DNA of 64,000 nucleotides, taken from positions 3,472,001 through 3,536,000 of the forward strand of contig NZ_CP108032.1 in NCBI RefSeq assembly GCF_036169555.1, written 5' to 3'. The notes under the pieces are model-generated. The model ran no database searches. It was not told where the DNA came from and worked only from the letters and a program-made list of their open reading frames with translations. Source of the DNA: Streptomyces sp. NBC_00306 (lineage in GTDB: Bacteria; Actinomycetota; Actinomycetes; Streptomycetales; Streptomycetaceae). Of this stretch, positions 16,923 through 24,159 are shown one piece after another (within the stretch, counting starts at the first letter, position 1; every line of letters begins with the position of its first letter). Both the position numbers and the translations under genes were made by a program.

Positions 16923-17145
16923 TGTGACATCTGGGTGATTACGGGGAGTTACGTCCCGATTTACATCCGATCTTGAATCTCTGTAAATGATCTTTCAGGA
17001 TCCGGGGGGGACACGCGGGAGCCAAGAGCGTTTGGGTCGCCCGGTCAGGCTCTCGACTTCTGATCCACTCTCCCCCCATCGGAGGTCCGAGCAGGCTCGT
17101 CGAGCACCGTTGAGCCTTGATCGTCAGCGTTGCTTCGCTGTTCGA
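16923..17145. other. Non-coding spacer next to terminase; candidate packaging (cos/pac) region
   Basis: About 220 bp with no convincing reading frame, in an otherwise gap-free late operon. It lies beside the small terminase gene and downstream of HNH, where HK97-like phages of Gram-positive hosts carry cos. The direct repeat AATGTGAC occurs at 16911-16918 and 16921-16928, just inside the terminase edge. An A/T-rich stretch at about 16960-16997 and a run of seven G residues near 17005 stand out. The late promoter could also lie here. Confidence 0.4.
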
Positions 17146-17586
17146 TCACCAGTCGCGTGACGTCTGCCGCGTGATGGCCTGCGTTCCACCCTGCCGCTGC
17201 TCCCGATACCAGCGCGTGACGACCGCCTCCATGCCCGGCTGCCGCATGGCCCGCACCCGCTCCCGTACCGCCCGCTCGCCTGGGTCGACGACCACGATGC
17301 GCGCGTTGAGCCGCTTGTACTTGGCTCGCGCCTTGCCGGTCAGCATGGTGTGGATCAGGTAGACGTCGGTCGTATCGAGGTGCTGGAACGCCTCGTTCAT
17401 GGCGGCGAAGCGAGCGCGGTGGACGACGCGGGTGAGGACGTCGCTGTGATCGTGGTGGTCTGCGCCGGGGCCGGCCATCGCGAGGGCCATGAGGTCCAGG
17501 TCGATGACGATGTCTGACGCCTTGGCGTGCGCCTTGATCCACGACGACTTGCCCGCGCCTGGCGGGCCGGTGACGACGTAGAGCAC
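17146..17586 (-). CDS. P-loop NTPase, probable small nucleoside/nucleic-acid kinase-like protein
   Basis: 146 residues from a GTG start. A textbook Walker A, GPPGAGKSS, occupies residues 7-15, followed by an Asp-rich strand (IVIDLDLMAL) and a later strand IVVVDPGE that could be Walker B. The size and architecture match AAA_33/polynucleotide-kinase-like small kinases found in actinophages. The C-terminus (VVTRWYREQRQ) contains Arg residues suited to a lid. It lies between HNH and terminase, which suggests a role in DNA end handling, but the substrate cannot be deduced. Confidence 0.75.
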   Translation of the reverse strand: MLYVVTGPPGAGKSSWIKAHAKASDIVIDLDLMALAMAGPGADHHDHSDVLTRVVHRARFAAMNEAFQHLDTTDVYLIHTMLTGKARAKYKRLNARIVVVDPGERAVRERVRAMRQPGMEAVVTRWYREQRQGGTQAITRQTSRDW

Positions 17587-17590
17587 GGCG

Positions 17591-17812
17591 TCACAACCTG
17601 TGGCGGCGCATCAGCTCGTCGACCGTGCCTTGGCCCGCGAGGACTGCGGCGAGGATCGTCGCAAGGTCATCGACGTCGGCGGCCCAGACGTTGCCCTCTT
17701 GCGCTTCGTCAGGCGTGGCTCCCTGCCGTCGTCCCCAGATACGCCCTGTCGGGTGGCCCGGGGCCAGATAGCGCAGGGCGTCGGCGATGCGCTCGCGGTC
17801 GGTCGCAGCCAT
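17591..17812 (-). CDS. Small hypothetical protein between HNH and the P-loop NTPase
   Basis: 73 residues. The start at ATG 17812 is chosen because GGAG lies nine bases upstream; an in-frame ATG three codons earlier has GGAG too close. The sequence has an N-terminal helical part (DRERIADALRYLAPGHPTGR) and an acidic C-terminal helix (WAADVDDLATILAAVLAGQG). It starts just after the HNH stop. No family is recognised. It may be an accessory to packaging or the HNH nuclease. Confidence 0.55.
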   Translation of the reverse strand: MAATDRERIADALRYLAPGHPTGRIWGRRQGATPDEAQEGNVWAADVDDLATILAAVLAGQGTVDELMRRHRL

Positions 17813-17814
17813 GG

Positions 17815-18108
17815 TCACCATCTCCGTGAGGTCGTGAGCTTGGCCGGCTGCATCCTGTTGCCGCGTGCGCTGTTGCAGCTGCGGTGTGCGCTGCGGGCGT
17901 TGGCGGGGTCGAGCAGGAGGTCCGGGCGCAGGGAGACGGGCTGAAGATGGTCGAGGGTGAACGCCCAGCGATGCCTGCTCGCCAGGCGTCCGGTGATGCT
18001 GTAGTCGATGGCGCGACCGCAGATCCAGCACGGCAGGCCGAGGGCTCGCTGCTCCTCGCACAGCCGGCGGTACGGGCGCCCGTTGCGGATGCCAGCCACG
18101 GGCGCCAC
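17815..18108 (-). CDS. HNH endonuclease
   Basis: 97 residues with a complete HNH signature: C27-x2-C30, the catalytic D53-H54, N70, and H75-x2-C78-N79, ending with N84. The four cysteines of the usual zinc-binding pattern are reduced to three Cys plus His75, a common variant. In HK97-like phages a small HNH protein encoded beside terminase is needed for cos cleavage and packaging. It is the first gene of the packaging block and starts at a GTG 7 bp after the lipoprotein gene. Confidence 0.85.
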   Translation of the reverse strand: MAPVAGIRNGRPYRRLCEEQRALGLPCWICGRAIDYSITGRLASRHRWAFTLDHLQPVSLRPDLLLDPANARSAHRSCNSARGNRMQPAKLTTSRRW

Positions 18109-18115
18109 CTCCCGG

Positions 18116-18457
18116 CTACTGGTCCTGCTGCTCGGCCTCTTCGATCTGCCGCTGCAGGTCTTGGCGCGCCAGCTTGTTCGCCTGCTGGATGCCGTCGTAG
18201 TAGGCGTCCAGGTACTCGTCAGTGCCCAGTCCCTTGCACTGCGCCGGCACTGGCTCTGACGGGATCTCGCCCTTGTCGTTCGGCTCCAGTAGCGCGACGG
18301 CGTCGGTGCACTGCTTGGCGATCTCGGCCTTGCTGAGGGCGGGCGACTTCGTGGCGGTGACGGTGACCGCGGGCTTGTCGGGCTCGTCTTCGCCGCTGCA
18401 GGCGGTGAGTGCGAGCAGGAGCGTGGCGGCGATGGCCGCGGCAGTACGGGTGCGCAT
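18116..18457 (-). CDS. Small prophage-encoded lipoprotein
   Basis: 113 residues from the ATG at 18457. It has an N-terminal signal (MRTRTAAAIAATLLLALTAC) with a clear lipobox LTAC, so Cys20 should be lipidated and the protein anchored outside the membrane. After a Thr/Lys-rich linker, a ~75-residue helical domain contains two Cys (KQCTDAVALLEPN and PAQCKGLG) that could form a disulphide, and a Gln-rich end. Prophage lipoproteins often act in superinfection exclusion or surface alteration. It lies at the junction of the early and late blocks, so it may be expressed from the prophage. Confidence 0.8.
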   Translation of the reverse strand: MRTRTAAAIAATLLLALTACSGEDEPDKPAVTVTATKSPALSKAEIAKQCTDAVALLEPNDKGEIPSEPVPAQCKGLGTDEYLDAYYDGIQQANKLARQDLQRQIEEAEQQDQ

Positions 18458-18532
18458 GGTCCCCCCAGGACGTTGCGTGATGAGGGGGGTCATTATCGGC
18501 GCATGACTGCCTCCCTGACCCGGGAATGACGA

Positions 18533-18553
18533 AGGCCCGCGCGGTGGCGGGCC
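18533..18553. terminator. Stem-loop separating the HTH gene from the lipoprotein gene
   Basis: GGCCCGC pairs with GCGGGCC around a six-base loop. On the plus strand it is followed within a few bases by a TTTT run. It lies about 55 bases downstream of the stop of the small HTH gene on the minus strand, and could end transcription in both directions. Confidence 0.55.
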
Positions 18554-18609
18554 GTTCGGTTTTGGGCACAGCTGTACGGGGAGATCGTTACACCGCGCTG
18601 ACCTGCGCG

Positions 18610-18810
18610 TCAAGCTGCGCTGCGTGTGCGGCGCTTGCTGTCAAGAGCCTGGACGTCCTTGAGTGCGTAGAGGGCTTGCCGGGGGCTGCCGCCGATGCGG
18701 GCGAGCTGGCGGCGGTGGACGAGCAGCCGGACGCCTCCGAGTGTGATGCCGAGCAGGGTGGCGACCTGGTGTGCGGTGAGGGTGCCGGGCGGCGAGTACA
18801 GGGGCTCCAT
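18610..18810 (-). CDS. Small HTH (MerR/excisionase-type) DNA-binding protein
   Basis: 66 residues from the ATG at 18810 (MEPLYSPPG). The core TLTAHQVATLLGITLGGVRL followed by VHRRQLARIGG matches the helix-turn-helix of Xis/MerR-like proteins, which have the pattern tVaeVAelLGvs...v..li..G.L. The frame is open for 19 codons farther upstream, but those codons overlap the GAAACC repeats. It lies downstream of the translocase gene and beside the repeat cluster, so it is a candidate regulator of the transfer module or binder of the repeats. Confidence 0.72.
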   Translation of the reverse strand: MEPLYSPPGTLTAHQVATLLGITLGGVRLLVHRRQLARIGGSPRQALYALKDVQALDSKRRTRSAA

Positions 18811-18846
18811 GCCCCCATGATGCCCGGTTCTGGCGTGGGGGCGACG

Positions 18847-18951
18847 AAGGTCGAAACCTGAAATCACTGCAGGTGGGGGCGAAGATCGGCCGATATCAAG
18901 GTCGAAACCGGTTTCGAGGCGAGGTGAAACCGTAGCCTCGTCCCGAAACCG
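18847..18951. repeat. GAAACC repeat cluster directly downstream of the translocase gene (candidate clt/operator)
   Basis: Five copies of the GAAACC core lie in about 100 bp. AAGGTCGAAACC occurs at 18847-18858 and 18898-18909. A perfect 16-bp palindrome TCGAAACCGGTTTCGA lies at 18902-18917. GTGAAACCG follows at 18924-18932 and CCGAAACCG at 18943-18951. In Streptomyces conjugative elements the TraB binding site (clt, made of short direct repeats) sits next to traB, as here. The repeats also lie upstream of the HTH gene, so a promoter/operator role is the alternative. Confidence 0.6.
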
Positions 18952-18962
18952 ACTCAGAGGGC

Positions 18963-21137
18963 CTACTCGTCGTCCTCGACGACTGCGTCCTGAGGGTCAG
19001 GCAGGTCGGTGTAGCGGATGCCCTTGGCGCCTCCGCAGCAGTCGCGGATGGTGATCTGACGGGTGAGCACCTTGTGGGGCCGCAGGGCGGCGGCGAGGGT
19101 CGTCGAGGCTGCTGTGCGCGCCTCACGCGCCTCGTCGGGGCTCATCTGCCCCATGGGCTTGTCGGTGTCGAGCCACGGGCCGTACAGGTCCCGGCGGTAC
19201 GCGGCGAGGGCCTCGACGAGCCGGTGCGAGTGCACGGCCTCGGATCCGACGGGCCACACGGTGTGCAGGTGGTCGACGATGGTGTCCTGGTCGACGGCCT
19301 CGACGGTCTCGCCTACGGCCTCGCCGGACAGGGTGCCGGCCGCCGTGCGCAGCGCCAGGGCCCGCTTGCCGATCTCTTCGGCCTCGGTCTGTTTGATGAA
19401 CGCGGCCCGGACGGTGCCCCCTTCACGGCCGCGGGCGAGGATGCCGGTTCCCTGCTCGCTGACGCTGATCTCGGTGGCGCGCATGCCGCGCTCGTGAGCG
19501 CCGGTGCCGAGCACGTTGTTGTTGGCGCGCCAGTCCATGACGGCGAGGCACAGCCGCGTACCGACGCTGCTGGACACGGACGACGGCAGCGAGGGGGCGT
19601 CGGGGTTCTGGGTGAGCAGGATGAGGATGATCCCGTACGCCCGGCCCTTCTTGATCAGCTTGGTGCAGAGCTCGGCCGCCTCCTCCTTGTGGTCGGGGTG
19701 CGTGAACAGTTCCTGCGCCTCGTCGACCACGATGACGCGGGGGCCGAGGTTCTGCTCCGGGTAGCGTTCCTCCAGCTCACGGGTGACGCGGCGGCCTTCG
19801 GCGGTCTCGCTGGACGGCAGGGACTTGATGAACTTGGCCCGGCGGCGCTGCTCGACGATGCCGGCGCGCAGGCCCTCGATGGTGGCCTGGATGTCCTCAT
19901 CGTCGTCGCCGGAGACGTACCGGTGGCAGACGGGCCGGATGGAGTCGAGGTCACCGGAGCCCTTGAGCTCGTAGACCCACAGGGCGGCGCTGGGGTCGAG
20001 GGCGACGCCCAGGACGATGGCGAGCGCGCAGGACGTCTTCCCAGAGCCGGGAATCCCTCCCACCAGCAGGTTCGAGTACATGAGGGTGATCTCGACGAGG
20101 TTGCCGCGCGGGTCGAACCCGAAGGGCAGGGGCGCGAACACGTCGGCCTGGCCCTTCTTCATGAGCGGCCACAGCTTCCGCGGCGCCTTCGCCGGGTCGC
20201 GCTGGGCGACCCAGAGCACGAGCCGGCCGGGGTGGGCGTCCCTGTCGACCTCGGGCCACACGGTGGACACGGGGCGGCGCATGGCCGCGGCGAGCGCTGA
20301 GCGCTGCTCCAGCACCTTGGTTGCCTCGACACCCTTGGGCAGGTCGACCTCGGCACGCCAGCCGGGCCCGTCGCGCTGCACTTCGGCGGCGAACTCGGCC
20401 CCGCCGCGGCCCTTCTTGCCGCTGATGCCGATGGCCTCCAGCGCTTCGAGCACCTCGGTGGAGTCGAGGGGGCGCAGCGTGCGGGTGGTGACGTACCGAG
20501 TGATGAGCGGCCTGTCGGCCTTCTTGCCGGCGAGGCCGAGCAGGACGGCGCCGGCGGTGGCCGCGGTGAGCGTCCAGCCGGGCACGAGGAACCAGGACAC
20601 TGCGGCGGTGATCGAGGTGACGGAGGCGACGGCGATGGACGCGATACGGCGGGGCCGGACGCGCCGGGTGTGCTCGCGGGACAGGGTGAGCCACGCGACG
20701 ACGTCAGCGTCCGCGGCGGCCTTCGCCTCGACGGGCCGGGCCTCGGTGTCGGCGACCCAGCGGACCCAGCGGACGAGCAGGCGTCCCGCACCGCGCGGGG
20801 CGCGTCCCAGGAGCCGGAGGGCGTAGACGGGGCCGCGGACGCCGTGGAACGCGGTGACGTGCGCGTAGTACGAGAGCGTCCAGCGTGTGGCGGTGGCGAA
20901 CTCGCTGGTCTTGCGGAGCCAGGACGGCAGGACGGGGGGCGCTTCGGCGAGGTAGGCGCGCCGTTCGTCGATCCAGGCGCCGGCGGGCGCGAGGGTCTCG
21001 GGGAGGTCGACGGGACGCAGCGCGTCGGGGGCGTCCCGAATCATGTCGATGACGTCCTGGGTCACGTCCCGGGGGTCGGGGTCGGCGTCCTTGGCGAGGG
21101 TGACGGCGTCGAGCGGAGGGGTGACGATGTCGGTCAT
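18963..21137 (-). CDS. FtsK/SpoIIIE/TraB-type DNA translocase
   Basis: 724 residues. Two hydrophobic segments near residues 165-205 form a membrane anchor, consistent with actinomycete TraB/FtsK-like proteins. The motor domain has Walker A GGIPGSGKTS at about 361-370, followed by WVYELKGSGDLD, and Walker B RVIVVDEAQE at about 467-476. A RecA-type sensor segment (ILILLTQNPDAPSLPSSVSS) follows. TraB proteins move double-stranded DNA between mycelial compartments. The C-terminal ~120 residues could carry the DNA-recognition winged helix. It is upstream of the repeat cluster and downstream of DUF2637-type genes, an arrangement known from AICEs. Phage packaging does not need it, since a terminase is present. 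Confidence 0.92.
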   Translation of the reverse strand: MTDIVTPPLDAVTLAKDADPDPRDVTQDVIDMIRDAPDALRPVDLPETLAPAGAWIDERRAYLAEAPPVLPSWLRKTSEFATATRWTLSYYAHVTAFHGVRGPVYALRLLGRAPRGAGRLLVRWVRWVADTEARPVEAKAAADADVVAWLTLSREHTRRVRPRRIASIAVASVTSITAAVSWFLVPGWTLTAATAGAVLLGLAGKKADRPLITRYVTTRTLRPLDSTEVLEALEAIGISGKKGRGGAEFAAEVQRDGPGWRAEVDLPKGVEATKVLEQRSALAAAMRRPVSTVWPEVDRDAHPGRLVLWVAQRDPAKAPRKLWPLMKKGQADVFAPLPFGFDPRGNLVEITLMYSNLLVGGIPGSGKTSCALAIVLGVALDPSAALWVYELKGSGDLDSIRPVCHRYVSGDDDEDIQATIEGLRAGIVEQRRRAKFIKSLPSSETAEGRRVTRELEERYPEQNLGPRVIVVDEAQELFTHPDHKEEAAELCTKLIKKGRAYGIILILLTQNPDAPSLPSSVSSSVGTRLCLAVMDWRANNNVLGTGAHERGMRATEISVSEQGTGILARGREGGTVRAAFIKQTEAEEIGKRALALRTAAGTLSGEAVGETVEAVDQDTIVDHLHTVWPVGSEAVHSHRLVEALAAYRRDLYGPWLDTDKPMGQMSPDEAREARTAASTTLAAALRPHKVLTRQITIRDCCGGAKGIRYTDLPDPQDAVVEDDE

Positions 21138-21166
21138 GATGGGGCTTCCTGTCCTGTGGGATGGGG

Positions 21167-21209
21167 CCCGGGACGGCCGGTCGCCTGGCAGTGAGTCGGC
21201 CGTCCCGGG
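21167..21209 (-). terminator. Intercistronic stem-loop upstream of the translocase gene
   Basis: CCCGGGACGGCCG (21167-21179) pairs perfectly with CGGCCGTCCCGGG (21197-21209) around 17 bases. It begins 6 bases after the stop of the preceding gene and ends 29 bases before the translocase start. Three other early intergenic gaps have the same layout (22851, 24111, 27174). Confidence 0.6.
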
Positions 21210-21215
21210 GCGGGG

Positions 21216-21542
21216 CTACTGGTAGCGGCGCGCGGCGCGTTCGGCGCGGCGCAGGGCGTCCTGTGCCTGGCGGGTGGCCTGCCTGGCGGCCTGCCGGTCC
21301 TCGCGCTTCGCGGCCCGTTCGGCGACCTTGGCGCGGGCGACGTCCTGCTTGGCCGTGTCCAGCTGCTGGCGGGCGAAGACGGCCTCTCGGCCGAAGCGCT
21401 CGGACGCGGCGGCGTCGAGGCGCTCGATCTGCCCTTCGATACGGGCGTCCTCGATGCCGGCGAGGGCCTTCTTCGACCCGCGGAGGATCAGGCCGGCGCG
21501 CTTGCGGCGTTCGGCCGGGGTGTAGATGCGGTGCTCAGCCAT
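21216..21542 (-). CDS. Highly charged coiled-coil protein of the transfer-like module
   Basis: 108 residues from the ATG at 21542. Apart from a short N-terminus (AEHRIYTPAERRKRAG) the whole protein is an Ala/Arg/Glu/Gln-rich helix, very basic toward the end (RRAERAARRYQ). It probably forms a coiled coil and may bind nucleic acid or membrane phosphate. It lies 2 bp after a small membrane-protein gene and is followed by a hairpin, then the translocase. The gene set resembles the small spd genes around traB in Streptomyces plasmids, but no direct family match is evident. Confidence 0.65.
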   Translation of the reverse strand: MAEHRIYTPAERRKRAGLILRGSKKALAGIEDARIEGQIERLDAAASERFGREAVFARQQLDTAKQDVARAKVAERAAKREDRQAARQATRQAQDALRRAERAARRYQ

Positions 21543-21544
21543 GG

Positions 21545-21847
21545 TCAGCGGCCCTTCTTCATGTCGGTCCACATGGAGCGGAGTACGAGCAGGCAGACGG
21601 TCAGTGCGACGGCACTGATGGCAACGGCAATGGCGGACAGGGCGACGGTGAGCAGGAAGACGCTGCCGCCGACTCCGATGCCGATCCACTTGGCGGCGCC
21701 GCCGGACTGCCGCGGTGCGGGCGGGGGCGGGGGCGTCTGCTGCTGGGTGAGCTGCTGTGCTTGCAGCGCGGCCATGATGAGCGCCAGTTGTTGGGAGTTA
21801 TCTGCGGCGTCGACAGCCTCGCGGGCCGCCTTCTCCAGGTCGCTCAT
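21545..21847 (-). CDS. Small membrane protein, spread (Spd)-like
   Basis: 100 residues from the ATG at 21847, overlapping the stop of the DUF2637 gene by 4 bp (ATGA). It starts with an amphipathic helix (SDLEKAAREAVDAADNSQQL), continues with a Gln/Pro-rich linker and then two closely spaced membrane helices (WIGIGVGGSVFLLTVAL and IAVAISAVALTVCLLVL), ending in a basic KKGR. Small membrane proteins of this kind accompany traB in Streptomyces plasmids and AICEs, where they help spread transferred DNA along the mycelium. The role here is inferred from the context. Confidence 0.7.
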   Translation of the reverse strand: MSDLEKAAREAVDAADNSQQLALIMAALQAQQLTQQQTPPPPPAPRQSGGAAKWIGIGVGGSVFLLTVALSAIAVAISAVALTVCLLVLRSMWTDMKKGR

Positions 21848-22791
21848 GACTTCGCCGCCGGCACCCATGAGACGAGTCCGGCGGGACGCTCGTTGGCGAG
21901 CATCTTGTCGAGGGCCGCCTCGCTCTCCTCAGCGAGCGCGTCCGGGTGGAACAGGTTGCGTCCTCGGTCGTCCTTGCTGTGGACCGCAAGGCGTCCGTTG
22001 GCGACCCAGCTTCGGACGGTGGAGGGGTCGACGCCGCAGCGGTCGGCCACGTCCCGGGACGTGAGCAGATTCACGTGCCGCGGCGACGCGTCCTCGGCGT
22101 CCTGCGACGGGACGGGCGGCAGAGCGGGCGTCTCGAAGGCGTCCGGCTGGTCGTCGCGCTCGATGACGAATGGCTCGGCTGCCGGGGCGGGATGGACGGG
22201 CTCGGCCTCGGGTGCGTCCCGCAGCACTGGCGGCGTCGCGGCCAGGTGGAGCAGGTGCCCGACAACAGCTGGCGGCACCAGCGACGTGACAGCGATCAGC
22301 AGCGGCTGGTTCGCCTCCAGGTGCTGGGTGCTGATCAGGTGCGAGACGACCTGTGCGGCCATGGCGAGGCCGAGGGCAAGGCAGGCCCCGATGATGGCGG
22401 ACCAGCGTCCGCGGTCGCCGCGCTGCCGGGTGGAGGCAACGGCGGCGGCGATGCCCGCGTAGGCGGACAGGACGACCGGCATGCCGTAGGTGAACGGGTC
22501 TTCCCACCCTGCGGCTTCGGCGAGGTGGTACTCGCCGGGGGCGCACATGAGGAGGGCGACGCTGAGGACGACGGGTCGGCCGCCTGCGGTGAGGCCGCGG
22601 ACCCAGAGGGGTGCGGCGGGCCGCTGGGCCCGGGTCGGCGGCGTCTTGAACGGTCGGGTGACCGACGACGCGGCGCGACGGATACGATCGCGGATAGCCA
22701 CTGCGAGATCTCCAGGTCTCTCGGTGGTCAGGCCCTCGTTCGGTGTTGACGCACCGACGGGGGCCGTTCTGTTTTCGGTTGTAGCTCCCAC
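21844..22791 (-). CDS. DUF2637-like membrane protein with C-terminal HTH (SpdB-like)
   Basis: 315 residues from a GTG at 22791. Four membrane segments are visible at about 68-91, 99-120, 128-153 and 161-183, the pattern of DUF2637/spread proteins of Streptomyces plasmids and AICEs. An acidic Pro-rich linker leads to a C-terminal helix-turn-helix at about 243-287 (LLTSRDVADRCGVDPSTVRS), typical of MerR/excisionase-type DNA binding. The combination would tether DNA to the membrane near the translocase. It heads a unit of coupled genes just upstream of the TraB-like gene. Confidence 0.82.
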   Translation of the reverse strand: MGATTENRTAPVGASTPNEGLTTERPGDLAVAIRDRIRRAASSVTRPFKTPPTRAQRPAAPLWVRGLTAGGRPVVLSVALLMCAPGEYHLAEAAGWEDPFTYGMPVVLSAYAGIAAAVASTRQRGDRGRWSAIIGACLALGLAMAAQVVSHLISTQHLEANQPLLIAVTSLVPPAVVGHLLHLAATPPVLRDAPEAEPVHPAPAAEPFVIERDDQPDAFETPALPPVPSQDAEDASPRHVNLLTSRDVADRCGVDPSTVRSWVANGRLAVHSKDDRGRNLFHPDALAEESEAALDKMLANERPAGLVSWVPAAKS

Positions 22792-22850
22792 CCTGACACA
22801 AGATCAGACGGTTGGCTACTGTTTGTTACGGAATCAGCGGGTACAACGTG

Positions 22851-22864
22851 GCCCCGTCCGGGGC
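22851..22864 (-). terminator. Short stem-loop after the zinc-finger protein gene
   Basis: GCCCC (22851-22855) pairs with GGGGC (22860-22864) around four bases. It begins about ten bases after the stop at 22874. About 60 bases then remain before the DUF2637 start, enough for a promoter. It is the fourth and shortest of the recurrent early-region hairpins. Confidence 0.45.
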
Positions 22865-22873
22865 GCGTTGAGG

Positions 22874-23548
22874 TCAGGACGCCTGCGCCTGCTCGCCGTC
22901 CTCGTCTGCCCAGTCGTCGTCGGCGAGGGCGAGCCACGAGGTGGGCGGGTAGACGGTGCCGCACCACCGGCAGGTGACGCTCGCCTCGTGGCCGTAGTGC
23001 CGCAGGACGGCGCCGCAGATGACGCCGTCCTCGAAGACGGCCGGGCAGTGACCGACGCGAGTACCGCGGTCGCGCGGGTCCTCGGGGTCGACGATCGATG
23101 CGACGTCGCGCTCAAGGTCGCGGACCTCGGTGGCCATGGCACCGACGGGCGACCAGTGGTCGACCATCCAGCCGAGACTGTTGGCGAGGGAGCGGGACGC
23201 GTCGAGGACGCGGCGCCCGAGGTTGCCAGCGAGGACTGGTTCGCGCATGCCGCGGTCGGCGTGCATGAACGCGCGCCAGTCTTCGAGGGTCTTGACGAGG
23301 ACGACGACCTGCAGATCGAGGACGCGCTCGTCGAGGGGCAGGGCGGGGGCGGCGTGGGAGCGGGTGACGTATTCGGCGCTGCCGCTGCTGCCGCGGACGA
23401 CGAACGGGGCGAGCGCTTCCCAGAGTCGGGGCATGCGGTCGAGCCGTTCGGCGGTCGCGCGGGTGCAGCCGGGGCAGAGGTACCCGTCGGCGATCGGGTT
23501 CTCGCACAGGCCGCAGGCGCGGACGACGGTCAGGCGGGTCTCGGTCAC
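22874..23548 (-). CDS. Hypothetical protein with two zinc-binding clusters
   Basis: 224 residues from a GTG that overlaps the upstream stop (GTGA). An N-terminal cluster CGLCENPIADGYLCPGC (C12, C15, C26, C29) and a C-terminal cluster (GHCPAVFEDGVICG, then CRWCGTVYP) each look like zinc ribbons. The middle 130 residues are helical, with WRAFMHADRGMREP and SLANSLGWMVDHW. Related proteins are widespread in Streptomyces phages and plasmids, without known function. The layout resembles a DNA- or RNA-binding adaptor. Confidence 0.7.
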   Translation of the reverse strand: MTETRLTVVRACGLCENPIADGYLCPGCTRATAERLDRMPRLWEALAPFVVRGSSGSAEYVTRSHAAPALPLDERVLDLQVVVLVKTLEDWRAFMHADRGMREPVLAGNLGRRVLDASRSLANSLGWMVDHWSPVGAMATEVRDLERDVASIVDPEDPRDRGTRVGHCPAVFEDGVICGAVLRHYGHEASVTCRWCGTVYPPTSWLALADDDWADEDGEQAQAS

Positions 23549-23688
23549 AGGTAGCTCCCGGTGGGTACGTCTTCGATCTGGCGTGCGGGTGGGTCGGGTT
23601 CTGCGGGTGGTTCTTGGCAGGGGCAGGCGCCTGCCTCGTCGTCCCAGAGGCAGCGGGCGTCGGGGTCGTCGAGGCAGGCGGGTCTCAT
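23545..23688 (-). CDS. Small Cys-rich acidic protein (47 aa)
   Basis: The ATG at 23688 lies within the stop of the preceding 20-codon gene, and the TGA at 23545-23547 overlaps the GTG of the following gene, so both ends are coupled. The peptide begins MRPACLDDPDARCLWDD and contains CPC, for four Cys in total within the first 25 residues, then a Pro-rich tail. The four Cys could bind zinc. It fills what would otherwise be a gap in a tightly packed operon. No family is recognised. Confidence 0.6.
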   Translation of the reverse strand: MRPACLDDPDARCLWDDEAGACPCQEPPAEPDPPARQIEDVPTGSYL

Positions 23689-23747
23689 CGGTGGGCCAGC
23701 CCGGAGCAGAGGGCGAGCAGGATCACGTAGGCGGCAAGCCAGATCAC
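23685..23747 (-). CDS. Very small membrane peptide (20 aa)
   Basis: Starts at the GTG 23747, which overlaps the upstream stop (GTGA), and ends in ATGA, which gives the next start. The encoded MIWLAAYVILLALCSGLAHR is a single hydrophobic segment with a basic end. Support comes from perfect coupling on both sides. Without it the upstream and downstream genes would be separated by a 55-bp gap in an otherwise gapless series. A non-coding spacer is the alternative. Confidence 0.45.
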   Translation of the reverse strand: MIWLAAYVILLALCSGLAHR

Positions 23748-24079
23748 GTGGCGCTCCCCGCGGGCCGGCTGTCGATGTCGGCGATCCACGCGGCGCAGAC
23801 GGCGGCGACCTGCACCAGCTCGGTGCGCAGCTTCACCGGGTCGGTCTCGGCCAGGGCCTCGGTGAACTCCTCGTAGAGGATCGCTGCCCACGACAGGGCG
23901 TCCTCGTCTGCGGCGTGCTGGCAGGCGGCACGGGCGTGGTCGGCCCAATCGCGGTTGGCAAGGTTGGTGCCGTCTCGGTGGTGCTGCTCGCCCCACTTGG
24001 CGAGCTGTGCCTGGCGCTCGGTGTCGACGTCCTCGGCGAAGCGCTTGACGCCGGGGGTGGTGAACAGGGTCGGGTACAT
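23744..24079 (-). CDS. MazG-like all-alpha NTP pyrophosphatase family protein
   Basis: 111 residues. After a phage-typical N-terminus (DVDTERQAQLAKWGEQHH), the C-terminal half has EEFTEAL at about 71-77 followed by ELVQVAAVCAAW, the ExxE-then-ExxD-type spacing of MazG/dUTPase-like all-alpha NTP pyrophosphatases. Such phage enzymes hydrolyse nucleotides or alarmones and can keep the host responsive during infection. The second acidic pair is partly degenerate, so activity is uncertain. It opens the unit that follows the PP-loop enzyme and hairpin. Confidence 0.68.
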   Translation of the reverse strand: MYPTLFTTPGVKRFAEDVDTERQAQLAKWGEQHHRDGTNLANRDWADHARAACQHAADEDALSWAAILYEEFTEALAETDPVKLRTELVQVAAVCAAWIADIDSRPAGSAT

Positions 24080-24110
24080 CGGGTGCTCCTTGGGTCGTAG
24101 GGTCTGGATG

Positions 24111-24141
24111 CGGCCCGCCCGGATACGCCCCGGGCGGGCCG
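24111..24141 (-). terminator. Intercistronic stem-loop after the PP-loop enzyme gene
   Basis: CGGCCCGCCCGG (24111-24122) pairs perfectly with CCGGGCGGGCCG (24130-24141) around seven bases. It starts 18 bases after the stop at 24160 and leaves 31 bases before the next start at 24079. It has no U-tract. Confidence 0.6.
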
Positions 24142-24159
24142 ACTCGCGTTACGGGGCGG

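Noticed and set aside
23689..23996. N-terminal extension of the 20-codon membrane peptide
   Set aside because: The extension overlaps the MazG-like gene in another frame with poor codon use; the GTG at 23747 fits the coupled arrangement.
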